A DNA stretch of 64,000 nucleotides, from the NCBI RefSeq assembly GCF_022581195.2, contig NC_061475.1, forward strand, positions 1,302,001-1,366,000, read 5' to 3'. Made by a program: the position numbers and the translations under genes. The number at the start of each line of letters is the position of its first letter. Position 1 is the first letter of the stretch. This DNA comes from Helicoverpa zea (taxonomy: Eukaryota > Arthropoda > Insecta > Lepidoptera > Noctuidae). The notes under the pieces were generated by a model. It worked only from the letters and a program-made list of their open reading frames with translations. It did no database searches and was not told the origin of the DNA. Shown one piece after another: positions 54,601 through 64,000 of the stretch.

Positions 54601-57330
54601 TTTAGATTTTATAAATTAATGGTGCTCCCACATTGCCGTTATAAAATGTTTGTAAACATTTTATAACACCAAAACATTTACTAACAAATGTTAACAATTG
54701 TTGCACTTTGTTAGAAACTGTTACATGTTATAAGTGCTCCTACATTGATGGAAAATGTTTAAACATTTTATAACATCTAGTATTGGCTCGCAGTTTGGTT
54801 TCGCCTTCTGAGGGCCGAGGACGTCTACACGGAAATGGAAGAAGATTTGCTCATTGGAATAGCTTTTATTTTTTGTTTAAAAAAGAAGAAAAAGCGCTCT
54901 TATTGGATGCGTTAAACGCTAAAAGCTAAGCCACAGACTATCTCAAGGATTTGGGTATTGACGGTTGCTTAAAAGATTTTATAAGAATGAACAGTTCCGA
55001 ATTTGAATATCTACAAAATTTGATTGGGACAAAAATAGGCAAACGAGACACTACATTTAGAAAATCTTTAAGTGTGACGGAAAGACTTGCGGTAACGTTA
55101 AGATTTTTGGCAACTCTAGCCCCCACCGCACCGCACCGCCTATCTCGCCATCACTCTTATAAAATGTTTACTAACATTACTAAACATTTTCTAACATGAA
55201 AATTTATTTGTGATTAAATGTTTGCTAACAAATGTTTACTAACGTTATTAAACATTTTCTAACGGCAATGTGGGAGCACCATAAGATGAGAAAAAAGATT
55301 TGTATCTAACCTAGAGATAGTTAAGGACACACAAGTTTACTTTTCTAAAAAGCAGCAACTATAACACTCTCACAATACGTAATGTATGCAACATTACATT
55401 ATATTCAGGCTACATAACAAAGATTTGACGTTAAATGAACAATTGCTATATTTTATCAGAAAAACGTAAAAACCGGTAAATTACCGGTTTCATATTATTT
55501 TTACCGGTAATTTAAAACCCGCAAAAATGGGCGATTTACCGGTAAAAACGAAACCGGTTAACCGGTATTGCATGCCCTAGTTGCTTTAAATTATGTAACC
55601 AAGAGTACTAACGCCAATGAGCGCTGCTGACAGTTTGGCGCCGGCTACCAGCTTCCTTTCTCTACATGGCTTATGACTTACCCCTGTCGGAGGTCATGGC
55701 GATGTACAGCTCTTTTGGTTCATCCGCAGGCGGCGCAACCTGACACAGACAAGAATCGTGTTAACCTATTCATAATTAATAGGAGCCTCCAAAAGAATGG
55801 CAAAAAGTTGGATGTTTTAAGGCAAGGGAGATTTTTTGTGTGCATTGACACACACAATAGTTTCATCTAGTCTAATAACTAGCAAACAGTTAATTGAATG
55901 CGAACATTTTTAAAACCATCCCTGGAAATGCGACCTTTGTATGCAATTATACACATGCTAGCTGCAAAAATAATAGACACTTACACATTTTTTGTTCACA
56001 AACAATTTTAGAGGAATCACTCCCTGATCAAGCTTCCGAATATCATTATTTTGGATATTTACTACAATAAAACTTCACACATCATCTCAGCCATGGGATG
56101 TCCACTGCTGAACATAGGCCCTCCCCTTAGATCTCCACATATACCCGTAGGAGGCTACCTGCATCCAGCGTCTTCCGGCAACCTTTATAAGGTTGTCTGT
56201 CCACATTGTTAGTGGACGTCCTAAGCTGCGCTTGCTAGGCCGTGGTCTCTACTCCAGCACTTTTCAGCCCCATCGAACATCTGCTCTGCGAGTAATATGG
56301 TCTGCCCATTGCCATTTCAACTAGCTAATCCGGTGGGCTATACCGGTAACCATCATACACTAGTGAGTTATTACCTCGGCCCTCTCGTAGAACTGGACAG
56401 CTCCCTCACCGTAGGGGCGAGCGGCCTTCAGCTCACGCTCAGCACGAGTGTACCTGAACACATTCACATTATTGTAAGGATATACATGCAGTAATGTTTA
56501 ATAAACTTTAATCATATTTTGATAATACAGATAGCTTTTTTGCTAGCTCTTTCGTGCCGTTCTACCAGTTTCCCATACTCTGACAAGAGGCAAAGTTTAC
56601 AAGATCGTCCAATATATCCCAAGTTTACCCCAATGACCTCAAAAACTTTTCTATAGTTGATGGCAACAAAAAGTATGCTGGAAGGCACCTCACATTATGC
56701 TTTCCTGTGTTTGAGGATATAAATGAACCCGTTATTTGCCAAAATGCATGTGAACAAAATTATTGCTACTGTTCAAAGGAGGGTATAATGCGTATTTTAA
56801 ATGTACATAATTGGGTTTCCTACCATTATCATTACCACCAAAATGCTCCATATAGTCTAGCATCTTGCAATGAGTTGAAAGAAATTGCTTCTCAAAATTG
56901 ATCATTTGATTTTTACTATTGTAAAACATTGTAGGATACAAGTGGTTGGCAATCTTCTATGTTCATAGTATCAATGAAGTTCACAACTGCATAAAATAAT
57001 TCTTAAAAACACTAAAAAAACTAAAAAGCCCTGTTAGTTCCATATAAAAACTGTCATTTAATGAACCTCATTCACAGGGAACATAATTTGATTACAATTG
57101 TCAGATTTGAAGGTATTCCTTTTTCAAAATTTGACTTGTACCTACTCCACAGTAAGGCTAGTCACTCACTTAGCGGCTGACACCATCTTCATGGACTGGG
57201 TAATCTTCTGAATGTTCTTAACAGACTTCAGACGGATGGAAATGGCTTTCAAGGTGGCCATATTCCTGTTCTGCTGCTGGTTGGCCACCGCCAACACTTG
57301 GCAGACACCCGGTGCTGCACGTCCTAACAT
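51648..57330 (-). CDS. ATPsyngamma: Mitochondrial ATP synthase subunit gamma (6 coding exons)
   Basis: The rotor shaft of F1Fo ATP synthase; its coiled-coil termini turn inside the alpha3beta3 head in the matrix. Exons on the minus strand: 57330-57170, 56453-56375, 55739-55682, 53063-52906, 52421-52257, 51914-51648. All are GT-AG and in phase, giving 295 aa. The N-terminus is a basic, acid-poor mitochondrial presequence (about 1-24), then ATLKAISIRLKSVKNIQKIT, the family's N-terminal helix. Other landmarks are SDRGLCGAVHTGV, the central Rossmann-like part (IKVICVGDKSRAILQ) and the C-terminal helix ending in NRTRQAVITRELIEIISGA. No defects seen. The stop TAA lies within an AATAAA hexamer (51647-51652 on the minus strand). 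The third intron (55681-53064) is swollen by nested transposons. Confidence 0.95.
52685..52827. repeat. Small CGTCGGGGGCTGCC inverted-repeat element in an intron
   Basis: ccgtcgggggctgcc (52685) and ggcagcccccgacgg (about 52813) are exact inverted ends of a 143-bp AT-rich unit. An adjacent aacccccgac block at 52651 can also pair with the left end. MITE-like and non-coding. Confidence 0.65.
53579..53870 (+). pseudogene. LINE C-terminal scrap (MQEKRLRWYGH)
   Basis: Encodes KMQEKRLRWYGH followed by a stop and degraded sequence, resembling the post-RT segment of RTE-like LINEs (ERRLRWYGHV-type). Short and broken. Confidence 0.5.
53965..54520 (-). pseudogene. R1-like LINE C-terminal fragment with Cys-His motif
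   Basis: The minus strand holds HADCSEDTVEHTVQVCTAWE, a zinc-knuckle-like C...H...C region. After a frameshift it continues with SRRPFCEAVMLEKKTAERLR and a basic tail, then a 3' UTR (actctttcgaacaatcccgc, antisense). This order matches the C-terminus of R1-type non-LTR retrotransposons as I know them. GC-rich, truncated and frameshifted. The UTR is repeated at 25090-25190 and 36985-37050. Confidence 0.65.
54620..55281 (+). mobile_element. PIF/Harbinger-like element remnant, 662 bp
   Basis: TIRs tggtgctcccacattgccgt and its reverse complement, flanked by TAA on both sides (54617-54619 and 55282-55284), the 3-bp duplication of PIF/Harbinger. Inside, 54980-55120 encodes a piece of a HARBI1-type nuclease N-terminus (NSSEFEYLQNLIGTKI, RDTTFRKSLSVTERLAVTLR), cut short. 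Internal-deletion derivative. Confidence 0.88.
56085..56330 (-). mobile_element. Diverged LINE 3' end in gamma-subunit intron 2
   Basis: Carries ggatgtccactgctgaacat, ttgtctgtccacattgttag and gggctgcg-like blocks equal to the antisense C-terminal end of RTE-like LINEs (compare 44341-44560). Degraded, no open frame. Confidence 0.6.
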
Positions 57331-57528
57331 TTTTACGGCTCTGAAATGTAAAACACAAATATCAGATGATCGAAATGCAGGTTATGTCCTCAGATACCAA
57401 GTTATGTAAGAGCAGTACACTAGCCGACATTGAAACACAATTTTCGTTGATTTGTTACACTTGGATTGTAAGCGGTTCGTTTAATAAAAATGTTAGCGCA
57501 AAACACTAATTTAGAAATGAATACTAAC

Positions 57529-57600
57529 TTTTCAGGGCGTTTCTTTAGCCAAATTAACCACCAGTCGACGAAAAATGTCGCTGGCTGAAACGTTTGAGGG
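57529..57600 (-). other. Probable 5' UTR exon of the ATP synthase gamma gene
   Basis: On the minus strand, sequence ending at 57529 is followed by a good donor (gttagt), and the first coding exon begins at 57340 after an acceptor (tttcag). The ATG is 10 bases into that exon, so the leader must come from an upstream exon; this is the closest candidate. The transcription start is not visible. Confidence 0.5.
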
Positions 57601-58000
57601 ATGACAGCAAGAAAAAATTATGAACGCGACAAAATTATAAAAAATGTGGAAATGCGTTCAAAGTTAACCATATGGTTTTATAGATTTAAAACTTTTTACT
57701 TTGCATGAATAATTTTCAATCAATTGCAAGTCTGTCTGATTCACTGTATTTTCTTTGTATGGATGGAATCCGAATACTAGATTTAATTGATGATGTACCT
57801 ATGTACCCACTGCCCATATTCGCAGAAATAAATGAGTTAGTTTGTGTTTGTGTTTGATTTTAGTTATCCTTTGTGATCAGAAATAAAGCAAATAACCAAA
57901 GGTGCAATGTTAATCATACTAAAATAATATTATAAAAAGATTTAATAATAATTTTGTACACAAGCGTATACAAAACGCAGTGACATTTTGACAATATTTG
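57601..58000. promoter_or_regulatory. Probable bidirectional promoter interval
   Basis: This interval lies between the minus-strand gamma-subunit leader and the plus-strand 66-aa gene. No TATA box or other element can be called safely. The inference rests only on head-to-head arrangement. Confidence 0.35.
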
Positions 58001-58102
58001 ACGTTGATTGCTAGTTTTGGTTGTCAAATTGACGAATTTCTACGTCTTCCTTTTGTTTATTGTATTTTTGTTACTGAAATCTTCACTAAAATATCAGCCA
58101 AA

Positions 58103-58303
58103 ATGCCTGAACCCGACAAAACTGCGCCTGTGAACCCTGAAAACATTCCGGAGCAGCCCACAAGAGAATTAACTCAAACAGACCATTTGAATAAGAAGTT
58201 ATTAACTTCGTTGTTCAAAAGGATGGATGAAGGAGGTGACTCAGTTCTCTCAAACATGTTAGAAGACGATAATAAAACGGAAGACCACGAGTGGGAAGAC
58301 TAG
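58103..58303 (+). CDS. 66-aa acidic protein, single exon, function not recognised
   Basis: The ATG at 58103 (context gccaaaatg) opens MPEPDKTAPVNPENIPEQPT, then a helical middle with KKLLTSLFKRMDEGG and an acidic end ending in EDHEWED. There is no signal peptide, membrane segment or intron. AATAAA follows at 58355-58360, 52 bases after the stop. The upstream frame is open but lacks an ATG. The gene is divergent from ATP synthase gamma, with about 500 bp between the presumed starts, so a shared promoter region is plausible. The clean start, dense charged sequence and polyA signal argue that it is real. I do not recognise the family. Confidence 0.75.
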   Translation: MPEPDKTAPVNPENIPEQPTRELTQTDHLNKKLLTSLFKRMDEGGDSVLSNMLEDDNKTEDHEWED

Positions 58304-58354
58304 ATTATAGGATTATTAGTTCGTAAGAGGTTGATTATAAGCATTCCTTAAAAA

Positions 58355-58360
58355 AATAAA
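58355..58360 (+). terminator. Polyadenylation signal AATAAA of the 66-aa gene
   Basis: Canonical hexamer 52 bases downstream of the TAG, followed by a T-rich stretch. Confidence 0.8.
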
Positions 58361-58678
58361 GTTTTTATAACCTTTGTTTGCTTTTTATTTTGTTGACCTA
58401 TTGTGTTTAAGGAACATACAAATAATTTACTGGCATGATCCATAGTCCGTATTTTAAAACTCACTCAATTGTGAAGTAATCCGAAATGCATACATGCACC
58501 CATAGATTCAGGCAAGAGCGTACCTACCACCAACTCATAACCATGTAAATAGAGTAGTACAACGGGAATTTCATTTTCTCCTTGTACAGATTCAAATTTT
58601 AATGAACCATCAATCAATGAAATGCTCAATCGATTTTTATTATTCTATCCCCTTATTATATAATCAAAGCCCCTTATA

Positions 58679-59248
58679 CAGGGTTACTTGTAAGTAGACC
58701 GCATCCTTTCATGAGGTGATAATATAGGTCACTGCGGACAAATTTGACCATGGGATACACTGGGCAAAAGTTAACCCGTTTCAAGATCTTTTCTTAACAA
58801 GTCGTCTAGGTATACGTATAAGTTTTTATTATTAGTTAAAAGTCTCAGTTTTGCGGATTTTTGTGTGATTTGTGCCTTTTTGGATAGCTCGATAAATGTA
58901 GATGTTTATTAAGTATTCAGCACAAAAAAATGAAGAGTACTATTTTTAAGAAAATAGCTACTAAAAAAATAATTGCTGTTCGCTATAATTTCCTCTGTGA
59001 TTTGTACAGTTTTATGGTTTGTTATTATGAAGTGATTTATCTTCTATCCAAAAACACACAAAAACGAGACTTTTGACTAATAATAAAAATTTATACGTGT
59101 ACGTAGACGACTTTTTAAGGAAGATCTTGAAATTCGATTATCTTAAAACGGGTTAACTTTTGCCTAGTGTATGCCATGGTCAAATTTGTCCGTATTGACC
59201 TATACTATCACCTCATGAAAGGATGCGGTCTACTTACAAGTAACCCTG
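58679..59248. mobile_element. 575-bp-type palindromic MITE, copy 2 (570 bp)
   Basis: TA-flanked, ends cagggttacttgtaagtaga and reverse complement. It matches 50218-50792 over its length in the same layout with scattered substitutions and small indels. Confidence 0.88.
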
Positions 59249-59449
59249 TATACTCTGCCTATACACATACTTACATTCTCGTGTGTACTGTTCCTTAAGT
59301 ACCCAACCACCTCTCAGTATTATATACTTACCCTTTTGTACACACCATATTAAATGCCCTCATTTATTCTCCCTGCATCATCCCTTTTTTATTATTAAAT
59401 CATTTATTTTATAACTAATTCTATATGATAATATAAAAAATTACTGTTG

Positions 59450-59592
59450 TGCCTCAAAAACTTTTAAGTCTGATGAAAACTTGTCTATATTTTTTTTTAA
59501 TTATGACGTTGAAATAAGGTATGTTTTATAGCCACATTTTTTTTCGACAAGTATCCAACAGATGCTTAAGTTTTTGTGGTAAGGCTGTCAGT
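59450..59592. repeat. Diverged relative of the 4881-5178 MITE
   Basis: cctcaaaaacttttaagtct, attatgacgttgaaataagg and gtttttgtggtaaggctg follow the layout of the 149-bp unit. Confidence 0.5.
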
Positions 59593-59603
59593 TGTTAATC
59601 TTA

Positions 59604-60760
59604 AGCTGGGTACTCACTTAGCAGTGTAGCACGTAACGTATCAGATACGGACTTAGGGATGTGACATTTAACATAAAAAATCGATTTTTATTAATCGATT
59701 AATTTATCACTATGAAAAATCGATTAATCAACAATCGATTTTTCATAAGAAAATAATCGATTTTTTTATATTAATCGATTTTTTTCCTAATTTATCAATT
59801 ATCTTCACAATGAGTCCCAAAAATAGTATATCAATTGATTTATAAATTAAAAATAATTTAATTTTGTTATTTTTTGTGAAAAGCATTTTAATTTGAACTC
59901 GATGGCTATGGATATTTAGTTTTTTTTTTTTAATATTTGAATCATTAAATTTTGTTGATTTATGTGAAAAACATTTAAATTTGAATTCGTTGGTTACGGT
60001 TTTTTTTTAATATTTGTTAAATTTAATTTTGTTTTTGTTTTTAGGCGTAGACATTGTTGACCAGACTTTTAATAACACTTTATAACACTCAAAACTTTTA
60101 GTCGCGAAAAGCTTTCGTTTTACGGAGTTTCACTAACGAATAATGAATGACATACTTATCAACCAAATGTTGGCATAATAGTATAGTTATAGGTATAGTA
60201 TAGTTCATTGACTTCATCTAGTGAATGTTTGATTATATAAATCAACTAAACTGTCTTAAAGGTACAGAAGGAATGCCGTCATAGATACATAGATGGCGTT
60301 AATATAACATCATAGAGATAGTATTCTTTGGTAGTTTGCGTCCCGGGCCAGAAGACCAAACTTAATGTCGGGGGTTGCAGATGAAAAATCGGTAATAATA
60401 GACTGAATCATTTAAAAAAAATCGATTATTAATCGATTATTCATATAAATAAAATATGCATCAAAATCGATTTTTACTTTTAAAAAAATCGATTTAAAAT
60501 CGATTATTTCCATAATCGATTATTTTTTCACATCCCTAGATACGGTATCAAGTGAGTACGTAGGCACGAGCCCGCTGCAAGCCGCTCGCGCGTGGAGCGC
60601 TGTAAGCTCGCAGTGACCCGCCGAGTGGCGGTTTCGCTGCGAACACAAAGGCGGCTCGCAGTGTGCTCGTGAGGACCGTGGACGAGCCGTACCCACTTGC
60701 AGGTTGATACCGTATCTGATACGTTACGTGCTACACTTCTAAGTGAGTAGGTACCCAGCT
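59604..60760. mobile_element. TTA-flanked MITE split by a hAT-like insertion
   Basis: Outer ends agctgggtactcacttagca and reverse complement, TTA at 59601-59603 and 60761-60763 (PIF/Harbinger-type duplication). The left arm stops at cagatacgga and the rest resumes near 60539. The right part is GC-rich (gccgctcgcgcgtggagcgc) as in other MITEs here. Confidence 0.8.
59654..60538. mobile_element. hAT-like element rich in ATCGATT, 885 bp
   Basis: Ends tagggatgtga and tcacatcccta. GATACGG occurs just outside both ends, an imperfect 8-bp duplication. The subterminal regions are full of aaaatcgatt repeats in both orientations. No transposase frame. Confidence 0.7.
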
Positions 60761-60761
60761 T

Positions 60762-61977
60762 TATACATATACTGCCCCTATTTACACTTGGTATATTCTT
60801 CCCCCTCATGTATTTACCTGAATATAATATTATGTAATTTATGATGATTATGATTATGTGATTTTTTTGCTATATTGGATGGATGTGCTCATAACCTTGT
60901 ATGAGGGCTGGATCTGCCCCTGCTATTTTATTGCAAGTTAGTTGGAACTAGACTAGGTTATGGACTACACAAGACTTGCAGGGGTAACCTAACTACAGGA
61001 ATTGAGAGGATTGTGTAGTAAGCAAGAAACAACATTTTAAAATAAAACCACAACAAACAGTAACTTGAATAATATTTTATTATGTACTACACACGTTTGA
61101 GGAATGTTCTTATTTACATAGCTTTGCATCTGATGTTATTTACGTTAATATACATTTGTAGGCGTTACGCTACACTACGCAACTCAAGTATAATACTGAA
61201 CTCAATTCATTTATTTAAACAGGTTTTATTAACTTTCAACAAAAACATCAAGCCATAAAGCTTTACCAAGATTATTGCAACAATTTTATATTTTTCTCAA
61301 TTCATAATGGCATCTTATTTATAAATAACACATTATATAAATTACACAAACATCTATACCAACAACCTGCATTGTAAAACGAAAAAATATGATTTAAAGA
61401 TGTCACAAATAAAACTATTTAAAAAAATCTGTACATATAGAAAAATATGCTTTTTTCAAGGGTTGATATTAATTTGGGGATAGATATTAGATATGTTGTA
61501 TAAAGTAAAATAAATTGTACGATGAAACTTCATGCTATTGCGTGACCGATACAGCCGAACACACAGGATTAACAACCTGGTAACATTACCTGTAACACAT
61601 ACAATACCATTCATAAAATGAGACTTTCTTGGGCTTGAAACTGAAATAATGCACATTGAAAATACCGACCATTAAATTCTGACACTGATATCATAAGTTG
61701 TATTCTTTTGCACAATCTTATGCCATCTGTTTATTTGGGAATATGGCATATCACTTTAAATAACACTTGATGGGTATTCAAAAGGTGCATTTTTACGTTT
61801 GTTCAGAGATTAAATTGTGCATTCAAAGATTCTAATTGTCTATTAAAATCTTTGTCTAAATTAGATGGAACAGAATTTATTATAAAATGTAATTTATGTA
61901 AATCATAATAAAGTTTATTTTCCATAGGTACATACACTGTATATTACCTAATATAAAGGGGTTGTCGTCGGGCGCAG
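60762..61977. other. 3' UTR and flank of V-ATPase C; no other gene
   Basis: AT-rich. The minus-strand gene to the right should terminate in here; an antisense AATAAA-type site near 61074-61082 is one candidate. Confidence 0.4.
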
Positions 61978-63476
61978 TTAATTCTTGTCGAGCATGTCCA
62001 CGTTGATCTTGTAGAACACATACGGGAAGTACTCGGACGAACCGAAACCGAGACCGGCCAACTCCGCGTTCTGGAAATGTAAAAATACAGAACGCGTAAA
62101 AATGGCGGTTTAATTGCAGTTATTTGAAAAGTTGTGTAAATTGTGCTGCTGTGTGTTTTTGTTGTGTTTTATGAATTTCTGTTTGTTGTGAGTGAATAAG
62201 TGAGTGAGCATTAATAATAAAATTAATAGTGTGTCTAAATTTGTCATGGGTGAGTCAGTGAGTAACTTGTCATGGATGAGTGAGTGAGTAGCTTGTGATG
62301 GATGAGTGAGTGGGTATCTTGCCATGAGTGAATGAGTAAGTGTGTTTGAGTGTGGTACTGACGTCCTGCGCGGAGCTGGTGTGCTGGTGCGCGGAGTGGT
62401 CGAGGGGGGCGGTGTGAGTGTATGAGCGAGTGTGTAAGTGAGTGTGGTACTGACGTCCTGCGCGGAGCTGGTGTGCTGGTGCGCGGAGTGGTCGAGGGGG
62501 GCGGTGTGTGTGTATGAGCGAGTGTGTAAGTGAGTGTGGTACTGACGTCCTGCGCGGAGCTGCTGTGCTGGTGCGCGGAGTGGTCGAGGGGGGCGGTGTG
62601 TGTGTATGAGCGAGTGTGTAAGTGAGTGTGGTACTGACGTCCTGCGCGGAGCTGGTGTGCTGGTGCGCGGAGTGGTCGAGGGGGGCGGTGTGTGTGTATG
62701 AGCGAGTGTGTAAGTGAGTGTGGTACTGACGTCCTGCGCGGAGCTGGTGTGCTGGTGCGCGGAGTGGTAGAGGGGGGCGGTGTGAGTGTATGAGCGAGTG
62801 TGTAAGTGAGTGTGGTACTGACGTCCTGCGCGGAGCTGGTGTGCTGGTGCGCGGAGTGGTCGAGATGGGCGTAGAGCGTCTGCAGCACTTCGCGCAGCTT
62901 CTTGGTGTTCTTGCGGGACGGCACCATCACGACTGCCTGGAAGTTCACCGGCAGGCCGTATCTGTCGAAATTGCGGATAAATACAGTTAATTTTATGTTT
63001 GAAGGACCTTTAAATACGGAGTCGTATATTGAACTCAATGTTTCTGCAGCCAACCATTCCGTTCTTTAAAAATCGCAGTTACGTTTGTAGCAATCTGCAT
63101 GCGATGCATTGAATTGACCCACTTTGAAACCGAAAAAGCTTCTAAAACAATATCTCCTTTACAGTGCATGCCGAATTTCGGCCGTATTACATTTGGTTGT
63201 CACTGCGAAAATTTGCTTAAGGTGGGTCATACATGTCATTTGTTGATAGTAAAATTGTATCGGCTACTCCTTCCCATTAAAAAAAATTTTGCAGGATAGC
63301 AATTTTTTTTATATTTAGATAGTTATAAGTCACTTGCCCTGGTAACATTTTTACATGTATAAATACAATATAACTGACCTGAGCACGGACTCGACGAAGA
63401 CACGCAACGCCTTGACGTGTATCCAGGCGCAGAAGCACTCGGAGAAGTTCACCTTCAGCCACCTCACCAGCGGACC
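61978..63476 (-). CDS. Vha44: V-type proton ATPase subunit C, last three exons (5' part outside window)
   Basis: Subunit C clamps the V1 head to the stator and releases during V1/Vo disassembly, acting at vesicle and apical membranes. Exons on the minus strand: 63476-63379 (GPLVRWLKVNFSECFCAWIH...), 62961-62823 (YGLPVNFQAVVMVPSRKNTK... to SSAQD) and 62070-61978 (NAELAGLGFGSSEYFPYVFY, ending DMLDKN). Junction phases fit (2, 0). The WLKVNFSE, LRVFVESVLRYGLPVNFQA and EYFPYVFYKIN blocks are diagnostic of the family. About 109 of roughly 380 residues are here. The intron between the last two exons contains repeated copies of the penultimate exon's end. Confidence 0.93.
62361..62912 (-). repeat. 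92-bp minisatellite copying an exon end and its 5' splice site
   Basis: The motif acgtcctgcgcggagctg recurs at 62361, 62453, 62545, 62637, 62729 and 62821, an exact 92-base period. On the minus strand each unit holds about 42 bases of V-ATPase C exon (the codons for LDHSAHQHTSSAQD), the donor gtcagt, and about 45 bases of intron start. Units differ by one to three bases. The rightmost (62821) belongs to the real exon. The array continues to the left as a degenerate gtgagtga-rich tract (62190-62340). Confidence 0.92.
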
Positions 63477-63568
63477 CTGGGGAATGCATAGCATATATTA
63501 GATGATGGAAAAGATATATGGATACATGGTAAGTAGTGAGTTTGAGTAGCTGTTGGTGCAAATCCTAC

Positions 63569-63768
63569 TAATATTATAAACGCGAAAGTTTGTATGTATG
63601 GATGTATGGATGTTTGTTACTCTTTCACGCAAAAACTACTGAATGGATTTTAATGAAACTTTACAATAATATAGCTTATACATCAGAATAACACATAGGC
63701 TACAATTTGTAAACATATTGTTCGAAATACTAAACCTGCGCAGACGAAGTCGCGGGCACCAGCTAGTA
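63569..63768 (+). mobile_element. Lep1-like Helitron copy
   Basis: Starts ctactaatattataaacgcg, then gaaagtttgtatgtatgg, and ends gacgaagtcgcgggcaccag followed by ctag. This is the most typical copy in the window, in an intron of the V-ATPase C gene. Confidence 0.65.
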
Positions 63769-63779
63769 CCGTTATATAC

Positions 63780-64000
63780 CAACAGCAACAGTGATATTTG
63801 ATCACCTTTGCAATCCATTAAGGGTTAAAAATATGTCTTATTGCATTATTTTTTCACAGAATATCTGCGTCTGCAGCGTTTTTTCTGTTATGTGAAATTG
63901 TTTTGAGAACTACCGATTTATAGCAAAACGAAGAATCGAAAATAATAGTGGCTGCTTATTATCACTGCAGACATCATAAAAAATCTTTAAATTTTTAAAA
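63780..64000. other. No feature seen at the right edge
   Basis: AT-rich intron of V-ATPase C, presumably. Confidence 0.4.

Larger units (their letters stand above)
53380..55579. mobile_element. hAT-like element, 2.2 kb, filled with other insertions
   Basis: TIRs tagggcatgcaat (53380) and attgcatgcccta (to 55579), with an exact 8-bp target duplication gttgcttt at 53372-53379 and 55580-55587. Many accggtaaa blocks lie inside both ends. No hAT transposase remains. It carries LINE scraps at 53579-53870 and 53965-54520 and a Harbinger-like element at 54620-55281. It sits in intron 3 of the gamma-subunit gene. Confidence 0.88.

Noticed and set aside
62244..63053. 269-codon minus-strand open frame rich in Thr, His and Pro
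   Set aside because: It is the V-ATPase C exon reading on into its intron through the 92-bp repeats. Six donors interrupt it and the family protein does not contain such a stretch.

Overview
This window is eukaryotic and looks like a moth (Lepidoptera) genome. It is AT-rich, its genes are split by many short GT-AG introns, and it is packed with repeats I associate with Lepidoptera: tRNA-derived SINEs, Lep1-like Helitron fragments, RTE-like LINE tails ending in (GAT)n, and many inverted-repeat MITEs. Species cannot be fixed from the sequence. I see no bacterial-type operons, CRISPR arrays or rRNA.

Four host genes are supported. (1) An INCENP homologue on the + strand (23071-36346), rebuilt as 20 exons with matching phases, 865 aa, with a basic/acidic coiled coil and a clear C-terminal IN-box ending in a TSSAVW motif. 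It is the scaffold of the chromosomal passenger complex. (2) The mitochondrial ATP synthase gamma subunit on the - strand (57330 to 51648), six coding exons, 295 aa. (3) A single-exon 66-aa acidic protein on the + strand (58103-58303), divergent from the gamma-subunit gene and of unrecognised function. (4) The 3' end of the V-ATPase subunit C gene on the - strand (63476 to 61978); its 5' exons lie beyond the right edge.

Layout. 1-22.9 kb is intergenic or intronic DNA. It holds an intact, young-looking DD41D Tc1/mariner element with 453-bp terminal inverted repeats (1951-4616), a dead DD34D mariner (about 18.1-19.4 kb), MITEs, a long hairpin (11856-12067) and tandem duplications. 23-36.4 kb is INCENP, whose introns carry SINEs, Helitron fragments and MITEs. 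36.4-51.1 kb is a repeat nest: a SINE is split by a MITE, which is split by a 6.7-kb TIR element, which contains a palindromic MITE, which is itself split by an RTE-like LINE with a twin-priming inversion. 51.6-58.3 kb holds the gamma-subunit and 66-aa genes; one gamma-subunit intron contains a hAT-like element with a Harbinger-like element and LINE debris inside it. 59.6-60.8 kb is another nested MITE. 62-64 kb is the V-ATPase C end, where a 92-bp minisatellite has copied the 3' end of an exon together with its 5' splice site six times.

The housekeeping genes appear independent (cell division, mitochondrial ATP synthesis, vesicle acidification). The more unusual content is in the nested mobile elements and in the repeat that has multiplied a splice donor.
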